The notes below the pieces were generated by a model, which worked only from the letters and a program-made list of their open reading frames with translations, was not told where the DNA came from and did no database searches. Position numbers and translations under genes: made by a program. A stretch of 33,599 nucleotides of DNA, taken from assembly GCA_023807065.1 (NCBI GenBank), contig JAJJLU010003749.1, forward strand, positions 1-33,599, written 5' to 3'. Origin of the DNA: Isotricha intestinalis. Lineage: Eukaryota > Ciliophora > Litostomatea > Vestibuliferida > Isotrichidae. This document shows, piece by piece, positions 1 to 8,062 of the stretch (position 1 is its first letter; each line of letters opens with the position of its first letter).

Positions 1-604
1 CAATGTTATTTGATTGCATATAATTTGATTAAAAATAATTTTTTTATATCTTTTTATAGTTCAAAGAAAATATTTAAAAAATTTATATTTTTGTTAATGT
101 TAAAAAGATTTTAATTTTTTTTAATATTTGAGTTGAGATTAATATAAAAGGATTATTAATAATTTTTGGGAGAACATATCTTAATTAAAATAAATATATT
201 GAAATATAAATTAAAATGAATAGTATCATTAATATTTCTAATTCTAATTTTACATTAAGTAAAGATAATATAAATAGTTAACATAAACCGTTTAATATTG
301 ATTGTTTCATTATTTTAAGTTGAAATATTTTTAAAATAAAAAGATAAAAACCAATACTGTAAATATTTAAAAAAATTCACATCTTTTTTTGATTTTTATA
401 AATATAATTCTAAAAAATAATAAATGGGTTCTTTCATTTAATTTAATATAAATAAATTTATACAATAAATTTTGTTATCAATAAACTTTTAAAAATTTAA
501 ATAATATCAAAACTAAATATTAAGATAAAAATAGAATAAACTTTTAAAATAATAATAAAAAAAAAATTATTACTATATAAGAATTTTTTTATATAAAATT
601 TAAA
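1..604. other. AT-rich intergenic flank, no gene seen
   Basis: This stretch is almost entirely A and T with stops in all frames. The longest coding-like piece is a 21-codon peptide from the ATG at 216, closed by TAA at 279, which is too short to call. No tRNA-like arms or GC-rich patch are visible. The last part, before the ATG at 605, is presumably the promoter and 5' leader of the zinc finger gene. Confidence 0.6.
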
Positions 605-1150
605 ATGATAAATAAAGTTTCTTTATCATCAAGTAATTCCCAAAATATATTTTCTGTAATTCGAAATAGAGGAATAAATAATCAACAAGAATTAAGCACA
701 ATATCAAACAACTTAAATAAATTTAATATTAACAATGAAACATATTATTTTAACAGAAGAATTAAATCTCGTTTTTTTAACGTAGAGAAAACAGAAGAAA
801 GCACAGAAAATAATTTTAAAAGTTTTTCTACAAATAGTGATAGTCATTCAAATAAATCAGAATCAGAAATTAAAAAATATTCAAAAGAAAAAAATAATGA
901 CGTAATGGATAATAAAAAGAAAATGAAAAAAAAAATAAAAAATTCAAAAAAAGGAAATAAATATTATAAAAGATTGAGAGAAAGAGATGGTGATTGGACA
1001 TGTTATTATTGTAAAAATTTAAATTTCACTTTTAGAAACGAATGTAATAGGTGTCATATCACAAAAGAAATTTCTGATAAAGGACATGAACAATATTTTC
1101 AAGATGTTTTAATTCAAATTAATGCCAATGAAGAAAAAAGGCTAAAATGA
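605..1150 (+). CDS. RanBP2-type zinc finger protein (putative RNA-binding)
   Basis: A 181-residue protein with one RanBP2-type zinc finger near the C-terminus. Seen: W131, then C133-x2-C136-x10-C147-x2-C150, preceded by a basic RERDGDW stretch and containing the NLNF and RNECNRC elements. Known: fingers of this layout (ZRANB2 type and many plant and protist proteins) bind single-stranded RNA, with the Trp, Asn and Arg side chains recognising GGU-like sites. The first 120 residues are Ser/Asn-rich and then Lys-rich (about 88-122), probably disordered and possibly a nuclear localisation signal. The frame ends at TGA, one of only two TGA stops in the window, with a second in-frame TGA one codon later. 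It converges on the Rab gene at 1473. An RNA-processing or RNA-binding role is inferred; the specific orthologue is not recognised. Confidence 0.8.
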   Translation: MINKVSLSSSNSQNIFSVIRNRGINNQQELSTISNNLNKFNINNETYYFNRRIKSRFFNVEKTEESTENNFKSFSTNSDSHSNKSESEIKKYSKEKNNDVMDNKKKMKKKIKNSKKGNKYYKRLRERDGDWTCYYCKNLNFTFRNECNRCHITKEISDKGHEQYFQDVLIQINANEEKRLK

Positions 1151-1472
1151 GAATGATTTTAACTCTTCACACTTATTTTTTATTAGGTGTAAATAAAATA
1201 ACAAATATATTAGTTTAGTAAATATATTGTTATTTTTATTAAAAAATTAAGTTTGAAAACCATTTTCAAACTTTATATTCAAAACAATATATAAATAAAT
1301 ATTTTCACATCTTAACTATTCTTAATATTTAGAAAAAATATTTAATTATTTTTTTATTGAATAATAAAAACATCTTTTAACTTTTTTATAAAAATAAAAA
1401 ATTTCTGAATTCCAAATCAATTAAAACGAAAATAAAAAATAAAATTATAAAAATATTCTAATTTTAATAACT
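1151..1472. other. convergent intergenic spacer
   Basis: 322 bp between the 3' ends of the zinc finger gene and the Rab gene. No open frame of note. It holds the inverted repeat listed separately at 1249-1273, and must contain the 3' ends of both transcripts. Confidence 0.5.
1249..1273. repeat. perfect inverted repeat (hairpin)
   Basis: Arms AAGTTTGAAA (1249-1258) and TTTCAAACTT (1264-1273) are exact reverse complements around ACCAT; one further A-T pair makes an 11-bp stem with a 3-nt loop. It lies between two convergent genes, so a role in 3'-end formation or transcript stability is possible. The arms contain G and C, so this is less trivial than the many A/T palindromes nearby. Confidence 0.5.
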
Positions 1473-2117
1473 TTAACAACATCCACTATTTTTCTTTGCA
1501 TTATTATCTTCATTTAACTTAACTTCACTTTTTTTATTGAAACCTTGTTTAATACCATTATCACTATCTAAATCATAAAATCCTTCATCAATTTTCTTAG
1601 CAATTTCCTTAGCAGAATTAAAGAAAATATCATCAACATTTTCTCCAGTTTTTGCACTAGTTTCAAAAAATAACATACCAAATTTTTCAGCTAATTCTTG
1701 TCCTTCTTCTTTAGTAACTTGTCTTTTATCTTCTAAATCACTTTTATTTCCAACAAGAACCATGAAAATAGTTTTTGGTGATTGATTTTTACAATCTTCA
1801 ACCCAAGAAGAAATATTATTAAAAGATTCTTTGTTTGAAATATCATAAACTACTAAAGCACATACTGAATTTTTGTAATAAGCTCTTGTTATACTACGAA
1901 AATTCTCTTGTCCTGCTGTATCCCATATTTGAATACGATATATTTTATCGTTTAATTGAATGTTTTTTGCACCAAATTCTACTCCTATTGTTAATTGGTA
2001 TTCCTGCTTAAATTGACCATGAGCGTAACGAAGAAGAAGATTTGACTTTCCCACCGCTGCATCTCCTATTATTATATATTTGAATAAGTAGTTGAAGTTT
2101 ATTGCTGAGGATGACAT
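1473..2117 (-). CDS. Rab2-like small GTPase
   Basis: A 214-residue Rab GTPase, the usual family length. Seen: P-loop GDAAVGKS (18-25), switch I threonine T43 followed by IGVEFGA, WDTAGQ (65-70) with catalytic Q70, NKSD (124-127), ETSAK (152-156), and a terminal Cys-Cys (213-214) for double geranylgeranylation. The N-terminal YLFKYIIIGD and the late EGFYDLDSDNGIKQG segment resemble Rab2 more than Rab4 or Rab14. Rab2 acts in ER-Golgi and Golgi-to-endolysosome traffic, with reported roles in cilium-related transport. The start ATG follows an A-rich leader. A G/C-rich telomere-like motif lies 38 nt upstream of the ATG (see 2155-2166). Family assignment is secure; the Rab2 subclass is probable. 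Confidence 0.88.
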   Translation of the reverse strand: MSSSAINFNYLFKYIIIGDAAVGKSNLLLRYAHGQFKQEYQLTIGVEFGAKNIQLNDKIYRIQIWDTAGQENFRSITRAYYKNSVCALVVYDISNKESFNNISSWVEDCKNQSPKTIFMVLVGNKSDLEDKRQVTKEEGQELAEKFGMLFFETSAKTGENVDDIFFNSAKEIAKKIDEGFYDLDSDNGIKQGFNKKSEVKLNEDNNAKKNSGCC

Positions 2118-2512
2118 TTTTTTTTTCTTTTTTTTTTTTATCTATATTTTTTAAGGGGTTTTAGGGATTTTGATAAATATTTTTTAAATGATTTGTTTTA
2201 TTTAATAATTATTTTAATTATTTTTCTTTATTAAATAAATATTTTTTTGTAAAAAATGGATTTAATGTTTTTTTTATAAAAACAATAAGACATTTAACTA
2301 ATTTGTTATTTAATTAGTTCTTATTAATTTAATTTACATTATTTTATATCAAAAATTGTATGAAAACAAATAATTTTTTTATTTTAAAAATGAAGAAAGA
2401 AAAAAATATTAGACTATTTTATTATAATGTTTCCTAAATAATTAAATATTTTTTATTTTGTATAATTTTTATAAAAAAAAATTGAGGTTTATTATTAAAT
2501 ATATATTATGTT
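2118..2512. other. intergenic spacer and Rab promoter region
   Basis: 395 bp upstream of the minus-strand Rab gene and downstream of the TBC1D31-like gene. Apart from the G-rich motif at 2155-2166 it is A/T tracts. No open frame worth calling on either strand. Confidence 0.5.
2155..2166 (-). promoter_or_regulatory. telomere-repeat-like motif upstream of the Rab gene
   Basis: The plus strand reads GGGGTTTTAGGG; in the Rab gene's direction this is CCCTAAAACCCC, 38 nt before its ATG. In DNA that otherwise has almost no G runs this stands out. It resembles G4T4/T2AG3-type telomeric repeats and the telo-box promoter elements of other eukaryotes. A regulatory role is inference from position and composition only. 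Confidence 0.25.
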
Positions 2513-4321
2513 TTATTTGTTTAAATAATTGGATATTTCTTCATTTTCAAATTTAATTTTTTTTAATTCTTCTTCTCCAAATTCATCTAAATTCCTTTTA
2601 TTTAAAAACACCTCGTTTTCAACAATATTTTGTTTATCTCTTTCTTCAAACTCTTTATCATAATCATTAATGTATTTCATTTGTCTTTTAATTTGATTAG
2701 CATCATAAATCATTTGATCATTATCATATTTATTCAATAATTCCTCTTCTTTTTTTTGTCTTAATCTAGCTAACTTTTGAAGAGATTTATTTGCATGTTT
2801 ATCATATGCTAAAATTTTTTCATGTAAAATTCTCTGAGTAAGAACAATATTTTCAAATTGCTTTTTAAGTTCCATTTCATCTCTAGCTTGTTCAACTTCT
2901 GCATTATTTAAATTATCAAAAATATTAATTGATTTTTCAATAACTTCATTTAAATTAGAAATCTTATCAATTTTTCTATCAATGATTTTATCATTATATT
3001 TCATTTTATGATACAATGCAATATCTAATTCATGCTTAATTAAGTTTTCTTTTTCTTCTTGTTTATTTATTTCACTTAAGAAATGTCGTTGTGCTGCTTC
3101 TTCTTTAAGTAATAAATCATGGAATTTTTTCTCTGTTTTATTTAAAACTTCATCTTTTTTCATATATTCTTTATCAGTTTTATCCATATCTTCAGAAACT
3201 GCTCTTACATGTTCAAGATAATCATTAGGAAATATTTTATGTATATTAAGTCTTGGATAATCTTTATCAAAAGTTGAAAAAATTGGAATTTGAGGTTTAT
3301 ATTTAAATAATTGATATCTATTATATTTATCGTATAATTCTAATGTTTGTTTAAATATCTTTGTTAAAGACATATTACCATTTACTTCAAATAATATTTG
3401 TTTTAATTCTTCACCATTTGAACATTTTAATATTGGATTTTTTAATTTAAGAATAAAAGAACTAGCTAAATATAATATCATTTCAGGTTTATGATTATAA
3501 CAAAATAAAAAATCCATTGTTTGTAACCAATGTTCTTTAATTAAAATTTCACTAAATAAAGTTTTCATATATCTCCAAATAATTTCAGTTATTTTTAAAG
3601 TAGAAAATCCAGAATCTTTAAAAATTTCTTTTATTTTATTATAAATTTCAATAGATTCATATTGAATTATTTTTTCAGATAATTTACAATGATATAAAGG
3701 ACATCCAGGGTAATATTGAAACCAAAAATAACCAATAGAATTAAAGAAAGAAATTAATAATTCCAAAACAAAAACATTATCATTTGGAAAACATTTAATA
3801 AAAGGAAAAACAAGTTCAGGTAAAAAATATATATTCCCAATTTCAGGTGAATAATGAGATAAAGCAGAACAAATAATTTTTAAATTTTTTTCTTGTTTTA
3901 TATCATCAAGAGGATACATTTCATCTATGAATCTATAAAAAGGATGAGGACCTAAATCTTCATAATTTTTATATATTTTATCATTATGAGGTAAAGAAAA
4001 AAGATATTCATAAATATATTTTCTATTTTTTGAAGGAAAAGCACTACATTGAGAAAGAGAATCTTTTAAAATTGGATATTGCATTAATTTTAATGTCATT
4101 TTTTCTTTATTTGAATTTGGAAGTTCTTTTTCTAAAGCTGCATGAAAATTACTTGGATTTATTATTGGTTCAGATAACATTTTTGAATCAAATGTCATAT
4201 ATATATTTATTAAATCATCTATTGTTTGATAATCTTTATCTTTTGTTATTGAAGTTAATGTTGCCTGTGGTGCTTTATTTTTTTCTAAATTTTGAGATTT
4301 TACTTTTTGTCTTGATAGCAT
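2513..4321 (-). CDS. TBC1D31-like protein (TBC domain plus coiled coil, no WD40)
   Basis: 602 residues resembling the central and C-terminal parts of TBC1D31 (WDR67), a centriolar-satellite protein needed for cilium formation in animals. Residues about 85-320 correspond to the divergent TBC domain, with matching elements such as YKNYEDLGPHPF, ICSALSHYSPEIG, YFLPELVFPFIKCF and FWFQYYPGCP. Residues about 370-580 are a long charged coiled coil. Animal TBC1D31 is about 1,070 residues and begins with WD40 repeats; here the ATG sits only 130 bp from the neighbouring LZTFL1 stop codon, so no WD40 exon fits upstream. I do not see the IxxDxxR or YxQ finger motifs of active Rab-GAPs, so GAP activity is doubtful. 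It follows LZTFL1 on the same strand, another ciliary gene. Confidence 0.75.
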   Translation of the reverse strand: MLSRQKVKSQNLEKNKAPQATLTSITKDKDYQTIDDLINIYMTFDSKMLSEPIINPSNFHAALEKELPNSNKEKMTLKLMQYPILKDSLSQCSAFPSKNRKYIYEYLFSLPHNDKIYKNYEDLGPHPFYRFIDEMYPLDDIKQEKNLKIICSALSHYSPEIGNIYFLPELVFPFIKCFPNDNVFVLELLISFFNSIGYFWFQYYPGCPLYHCKLSEKIIQYESIEIYNKIKEIFKDSGFSTLKITEIIWRYMKTLFSEILIKEHWLQTMDFLFCYNHKPEMILYLASSFILKLKNPILKCSNGEELKQILFEVNGNMSLTKIFKQTLELYDKYNRYQLFKYKPQIPIFSTFDKDYPRLNIHKIFPNDYLEHVRAVSEDMDKTDKEYMKKDEVLNKTEKKFHDLLLKEEAAQRHFLSEINKQEEKENLIKHELDIALYHKMKYNDKIIDRKIDKISNLNEVIEKSINIFDNLNNAEVEQARDEMELKKQFENIVLTQRILHEKILAYDKHANKSLQKLARLRQKKEEELLNKYDNDQMIYDANQIKRQMKYINDYDKEFEERDKQNIVENEVFLNKRNLDEFGEEELKKIKFENEEISNYLNK

Positions 4322-4451
4322 TTTTTTTTTAAGTGTATAATATTAAAAATAATTTAATTTTTTAATTAAAATATTTTTCAAAGATTTTTAAATTTTATAT
4401 TATAAATTTTTTGTTTTAATTTTTTTCTTTCTTTTTCTTTTTAAATTATAA

Positions 4452-5357
4452 TTATTTTTCTTCATATTGTGCAACTTTAGTTTTTAATTGGACTATTAAT
4501 GTATTTTTTTCTTGTAAAATTTTTTTTAAAGTTTTAAACTGCGTAGATTCAGAAACTTTTTTATCATAATTTTCAACTAATTTTTGATATTGTGCAACTT
4601 GTTCATCTAATTTTTTTTTCATTTCAGCATATTCATTTTCAAGTTTTTTCAAATTTTCAACATTTGCATTTGCATTATTATTTTTGACTCCATCAGCTAA
4701 TTCTCTAATTTGATTTCTTAATTGATGTATTGTAGAATTATTTTCCTGAATATTTTTATTTAAGTTATTATTTTCATTACTTAACATTTCATTTTTATTA
4801 GTTAAAATTTGAACTTTTTCATTTAAAATATCATAATCATGTTTAAGAGTTTCATAATTTTCAATTAAATTAGTTGTATTTTTAACAGAACCTAATTTAC
4901 CTAAAGATCCCGTATTATTTGAATCTTGTAAAGTTAAATTAGAAAGAGAAGAAATAAAATCATTCATTTGTTCAATATTTGACATATTTTCAATTTGAGC
5001 TGTTTCAACTTTTAAAGTTACTGTTTGTTTTTCAGCTTCATGAAGAAGTAATTGAACAAAAACTGCATTCATATTTAAATAATATCCTATTTCTTTATCC
5101 ATTGATTGTTTTACATATCCTTGTATTTTTGTAAACATATCATCTACATCATCACGAGAAAACATATCTTCTTTGACACTATAAAAATTGTTTAAATATT
5201 TTTTTTTTTACTTATCTTCTTTAAAGTCTTCTATGTAATTTGTTACTTCTTTTATAAATTTATCTTGCTTTTTTTTTATAAAAGTTATATAATTTGTAAA
5301 AAGTTGTTTATGAAGTTGATTTAAGTTGAAAACATTGTATTCTTCTTTTCCTGACAT
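4452..5357 (-). CDS. LZTFL1: LZTFL1 / BBS17 orthologue, two exons
   Basis: Leucine zipper transcription factor-like 1, a cytoplasmic regulator of BBSome movement into cilia. The single open frame beginning at 5165 lacks the N-terminus. Exon 1 is complement(5212-5357), starting MSGKEEYNVF; the intron is 5179-5211; exon 2 is complement(4452-5178). The spliced length is 873 nt, 290 residues, against 299 in human. Joining restores FKEDNVKEDMFSRDDVDD, which aligns with the human LKESRLVEETFTIDEVSE stretch. The C-terminal end (QFKTLKKILQEKN, LKTKVAQYEEK) matches the human AYRNMKEILTKKN and LRKRLAQYEPED. Residues about 130-290 form the coiled coil. The TBC1D31-like gene lies 130 bp downstream. Confidence 0.9.
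5179..5211 (-). other. 33-nt GT-AG intron of LZTFL1
   Basis: On the minus strand it begins GTAAAAAAA and ends TTTTTATAG. Without removal, exon 1 runs into TAA straight after the donor. With removal the frame continues and rebuilds a segment conserved in animal LZTFL1. The split falls after the second base of an Asn codon. Confidence 0.85.
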
Positions 5358-5802
5358 TTTTTATAATGAAAAATAAGAATATTATTTATATTTATAAGTT
5401 TTTATTAATTATTTTTTAAATATTTAGTATAATTTTTTATAGAATCCAAGAAAATTATACTTTATACAAATTACATTTTCAAATTATTTTAGATAGTTAT
5501 TATTCTTTTTTTATCATTTCTTTATTCTTTTTTATAATTTATGAATTTTTTGTTTTATGAAATTGATGACGTAATTGTATTTTTTTTTTTGAGAAATTTT
5601 TTTAGATGTTAAAATATACTTTGATTTTTCATTTATCATTTGATGATTATCAGATAATATTATAATATTTTCATTTGATAAAATACATTCATTCATTCAA
5701 ATAGTTTATTCTTTTATAAAAATATTTAAATAATTTAAATAATAATAATACATTTTACTCTTATTTATACACTAATTTTTATATTTTTGATAACTTAATT
5801 CC
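5358..5802. other. intergenic region with one candidate small ORF
   Basis: 445 bp between the LZTFL1 start and the end of the N/K-rich gene. Mostly A/T tracts. The only candidate is the 54-codon minus-strand frame at 5532-5696, listed separately. Confidence 0.5.
5532..5696 (-). CDS. possible small protein, 54 residues
   Basis: An ATG-to-TAA frame with mixed composition (MNECILSNEN at the start, KQKIHKL at the end). It has Cys, His, Asp, Ser and Gln rather than pure K/N/I. An in-frame TGA sits directly before the ATG, so it is not the tail of a larger exon unless an intron intervenes. No homologue is recognised. Chance frames of about this length are expected in such AT-rich DNA, so this is only a candidate. 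It could also be an upstream ORF in the LZTFL1 leader, since it lies 175 bp before that start. Confidence 0.25.
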   Translation of the reverse strand: MNECILSNENIIILSDNHQMINEKSKYILTSKKISQKKKYNYVINFIKQKIHKL

Positions 5803-7786
5803 TTATTTATTTTCTTTTTTTGATTTTCGAGAATTCAAATAATTATTTTTTGAATTTTTTTCATTTTCATTTAACTCTTTTTTGGAAAAATTTCTTTTAT
5901 TTGAAGGTGTGTCTAAAAAATTAAAAATTATTTTTACTTTTGGAAGATTTGTTCTCTTTATCAATAATTTTATTATAAATAATTTTATTATGATTATTAA
6001 TATTGATATTAATATTAATATTATTAGATGTAACTCCTTTTTGATGATTAAATAAATTACTAGCAACAATTTTTGAATTATATTTTGTAGTCAAAGGTCT
6101 ATTTCTTGTATTTGATGAATGAAAATTTATAAATTTTGTTTGACTAAAATTTTTATCTTTCTTTTTATTTTGATTATTTATAAATGAATAATCGATTTTA
6201 TTTTTATTAATTTTTAATCCTATGTTATTAATATTCATTGTTTTATTTATTTGATTTAATATTTTATTTTCTATTTTTTCATCTAAATTTAATTTAACAT
6301 CTAATAAAGTTTTTGATTTATTCCCATTAGAATTATTTTTTTTATTCCTTTGATTCATTGTTATTAAATTTTCATTTTTATCATTTTTGTTTTTTTTCTT
6401 TTGTAAATGATTATTCTTATTAAATAAAGTACAATTATTATTTAATAGATTTTGATTTGTTAGATTTTGAGTATTTTTTTCTCTATCTGACATTATATTA
6501 CTTTTTGTACTAGTTAAATTAATATTTTTATTTCTACTATGATTTGAAGAATTTCCTTTTGAAATTGATAATAATATTTCTTTAAAATTATTCTTTTGTT
6601 TTTTATCTTGAGATAAATTATTTTTACCTTCTATTGATATTGTTAATTTTTTTTTATTTTGTTCTGAAAATTTCGATGAATTATTTTTATTTCTATTAAC
6701 AAAGTTTTTCGTATTTTGAGAATATTTAATAATATTATAATTTCTGCTTAAAGGATTATTAATATTTTTTTTTTCATTGTTTTGAGTTATTTTTGTTGGA
6801 TTAGAATGAGTTGAAGGTCTAAAATTAATATTTGGTTTGTTATTATAATTACGAACAATATAATTTAATGACCCTTTGATTAATTTATTTTGGTTATAAT
6901 TATATGATGTGGATAATTCTTTATTTTTTGGATTTGGTTTTTTAAAATTATTACTTATATTGTTATTACTATCATCATTTTTGTTCTTAATTTTTTTTTG
7001 TAATTTATTTTTTTGTTGAGTGGAAGAATTTAAAATTTTATTTAAATGTTCTCTTGATAATTGAATAGATTTAATATTTTTAGAATTAACTACATTTGTT
7101 TTATAATTGTTAATATTAATATTGTAGTTATCATTTTCATTATTATTATTGTGATGGTTAAAAGAATTAATTTTCATATTATTCTTATTACCTTTAATAT
7201 CAATTTCATCTTCTTTATTACTAAAGTTTAAATGTTTATTCATTTTTAATTTAGATGGATATAAACTTATATTTTCATTAATTTTTTTTTGAAAACTTAT
7301 GTTATCAAAAGTCCTTTCTTTATCTTTATTTTGTATAACATTTGAAGATGCATTATTCTCTCTATTTTTATTATTATCTTTTTTTTTTTCTTTGATATTT
7401 ATTATTTGATTTTCTTTTTGAGGAATGAAAGTAAATCCATTTTTTTTTTCATTATTATTATTTCTATTTCTTGATTTACCTTTGTTACTCTTAAAGTTAT
7501 TAAAAATATTTTGAAGGGTATTTTCTTTATATTTTTCATTTTGTTCTTTTATTTTATTTTTTTCTTCTTCATCTCTTTCTTCTTTTAAAATTTCTAATTT
7601 TTGATATAATATTTTATAAGGAAAATGAGCACCATATTCAAAATATTTTTGTTCTTCTTCTTCTTCTTCTTCATTTTCTAAAAAATAACCTCTATAATTT
7701 AAAATATCGTTATTATTAATATCTATTTCATTTTCTGATTCATCATAATTATTATTAAAATTTTTATCTAAAACAATTTGAGCCAT
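5803..7786 (-). CDS. asparagine/lysine-rich protein of unknown function, two exons
   Basis: Spliced as complement(5803-5912, 5938-7786), 652 residues. Exon 1 alone would stop at 5921; removing a 25-nt intron (5913-5937) joins it to a 36-codon K/N/S-rich tail of the same character. Most of the protein is low complexity (Asn, Lys, Ser) and probably disordered. The ordered-looking island is at the N-terminus: a run of seven Glu (39-45) followed by EYGAHFPYKILYQKLE (50-65) and a short helix. The tail has an Asn-Ile alternation encoded by AATATT repeats. It shares a 276-bp divergent upstream region with the coiled-coil gene at 8063. No family is recognised. The island and ciliary neighbours suggest a cytoskeletal protein, but that is a guess. 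Confidence 0.65.
5913..5937 (-). other. 25-nt GT-AG intron
   Basis: On the minus strand it begins GTAAAAATAA and ends ATTTTTTAG, leaving the split Asn codon A/AC across the junction. Retention stops translation after KSKNNF. 25 nt is the modal intron length in Paramecium, and ciliate introns are typically this short. Confidence 0.7.
7652..7672. repeat. TTC trinucleotide repeat (7 units)
   Basis: Seven exact TTC units in the N/K-rich gene, read on the minus strand as GAA and encoding the seven-Glu run at residues 39-45. It is likely length-variable. Confidence 0.8.
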
Positions 7787-7831
7787 TTAATTGTTTTTAT
7801 TTATATTATTTTAAAAAATGAATAATTAAAT

Positions 7832-8003
7832 ATGAAGGATGATTTTCAAAAAAAAATCTTTGAATATTATAAAACAATAATTCCTCATTCAATTTATAAT
7901 GAATTGAAACATCAATTTAAAAAGAAGAATATTAATAAAAAAATATGATGATTATGTGTTTAGTAAATTTTTATTATTTTATTATCAAGACATAAAAAAT
8001 TAA
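7832..8003 (+). pseudogene. possible broken small ORF in a divergent promoter
   Basis: From the ATG at 7832 a 38-codon frame starts MKDDFQKKIFEYYKTIIPHS and stops at TGA 7946. The next frame is open from the same A7 run to TAA at 8001 (translation YDDYVFSKFLLFYYQDIKN). A one-base difference in the A7 run at about 7937-7943 would make one continuous frame. Options are a decayed gene fragment, a sequencing indel, an upstream ORF of the 8063 gene, or chance. No homologue is recognised. Confidence 0.2.
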
Positions 8004-8062
8004 TATTTTCAATTTAACATTAATTTTTCAAAATAAAAAAAATAAATAAAAGAATAAAAATA

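Noticed and set aside
216..345. Short peptide from ATG 216 continuing after an in-frame TAA
   Set aside because: Only 21 codons before the stop, no homology recognised; expected by chance.
4030..4332. Open frame antisense to the TBC1D31-like gene, and similar Leu/Phe/Ile-rich antisense frames at 8115-8372, 8637-8852, 11099-11317, 11595-11813, 21000-21188, 22932-23195, 24881-25063, 25088-25384, 29389-29574 and 30347-30565
   Set aside because: They are complements of real coding sequence; hydrophobic composition arises from the opposite strand of K/N/E-rich codons.
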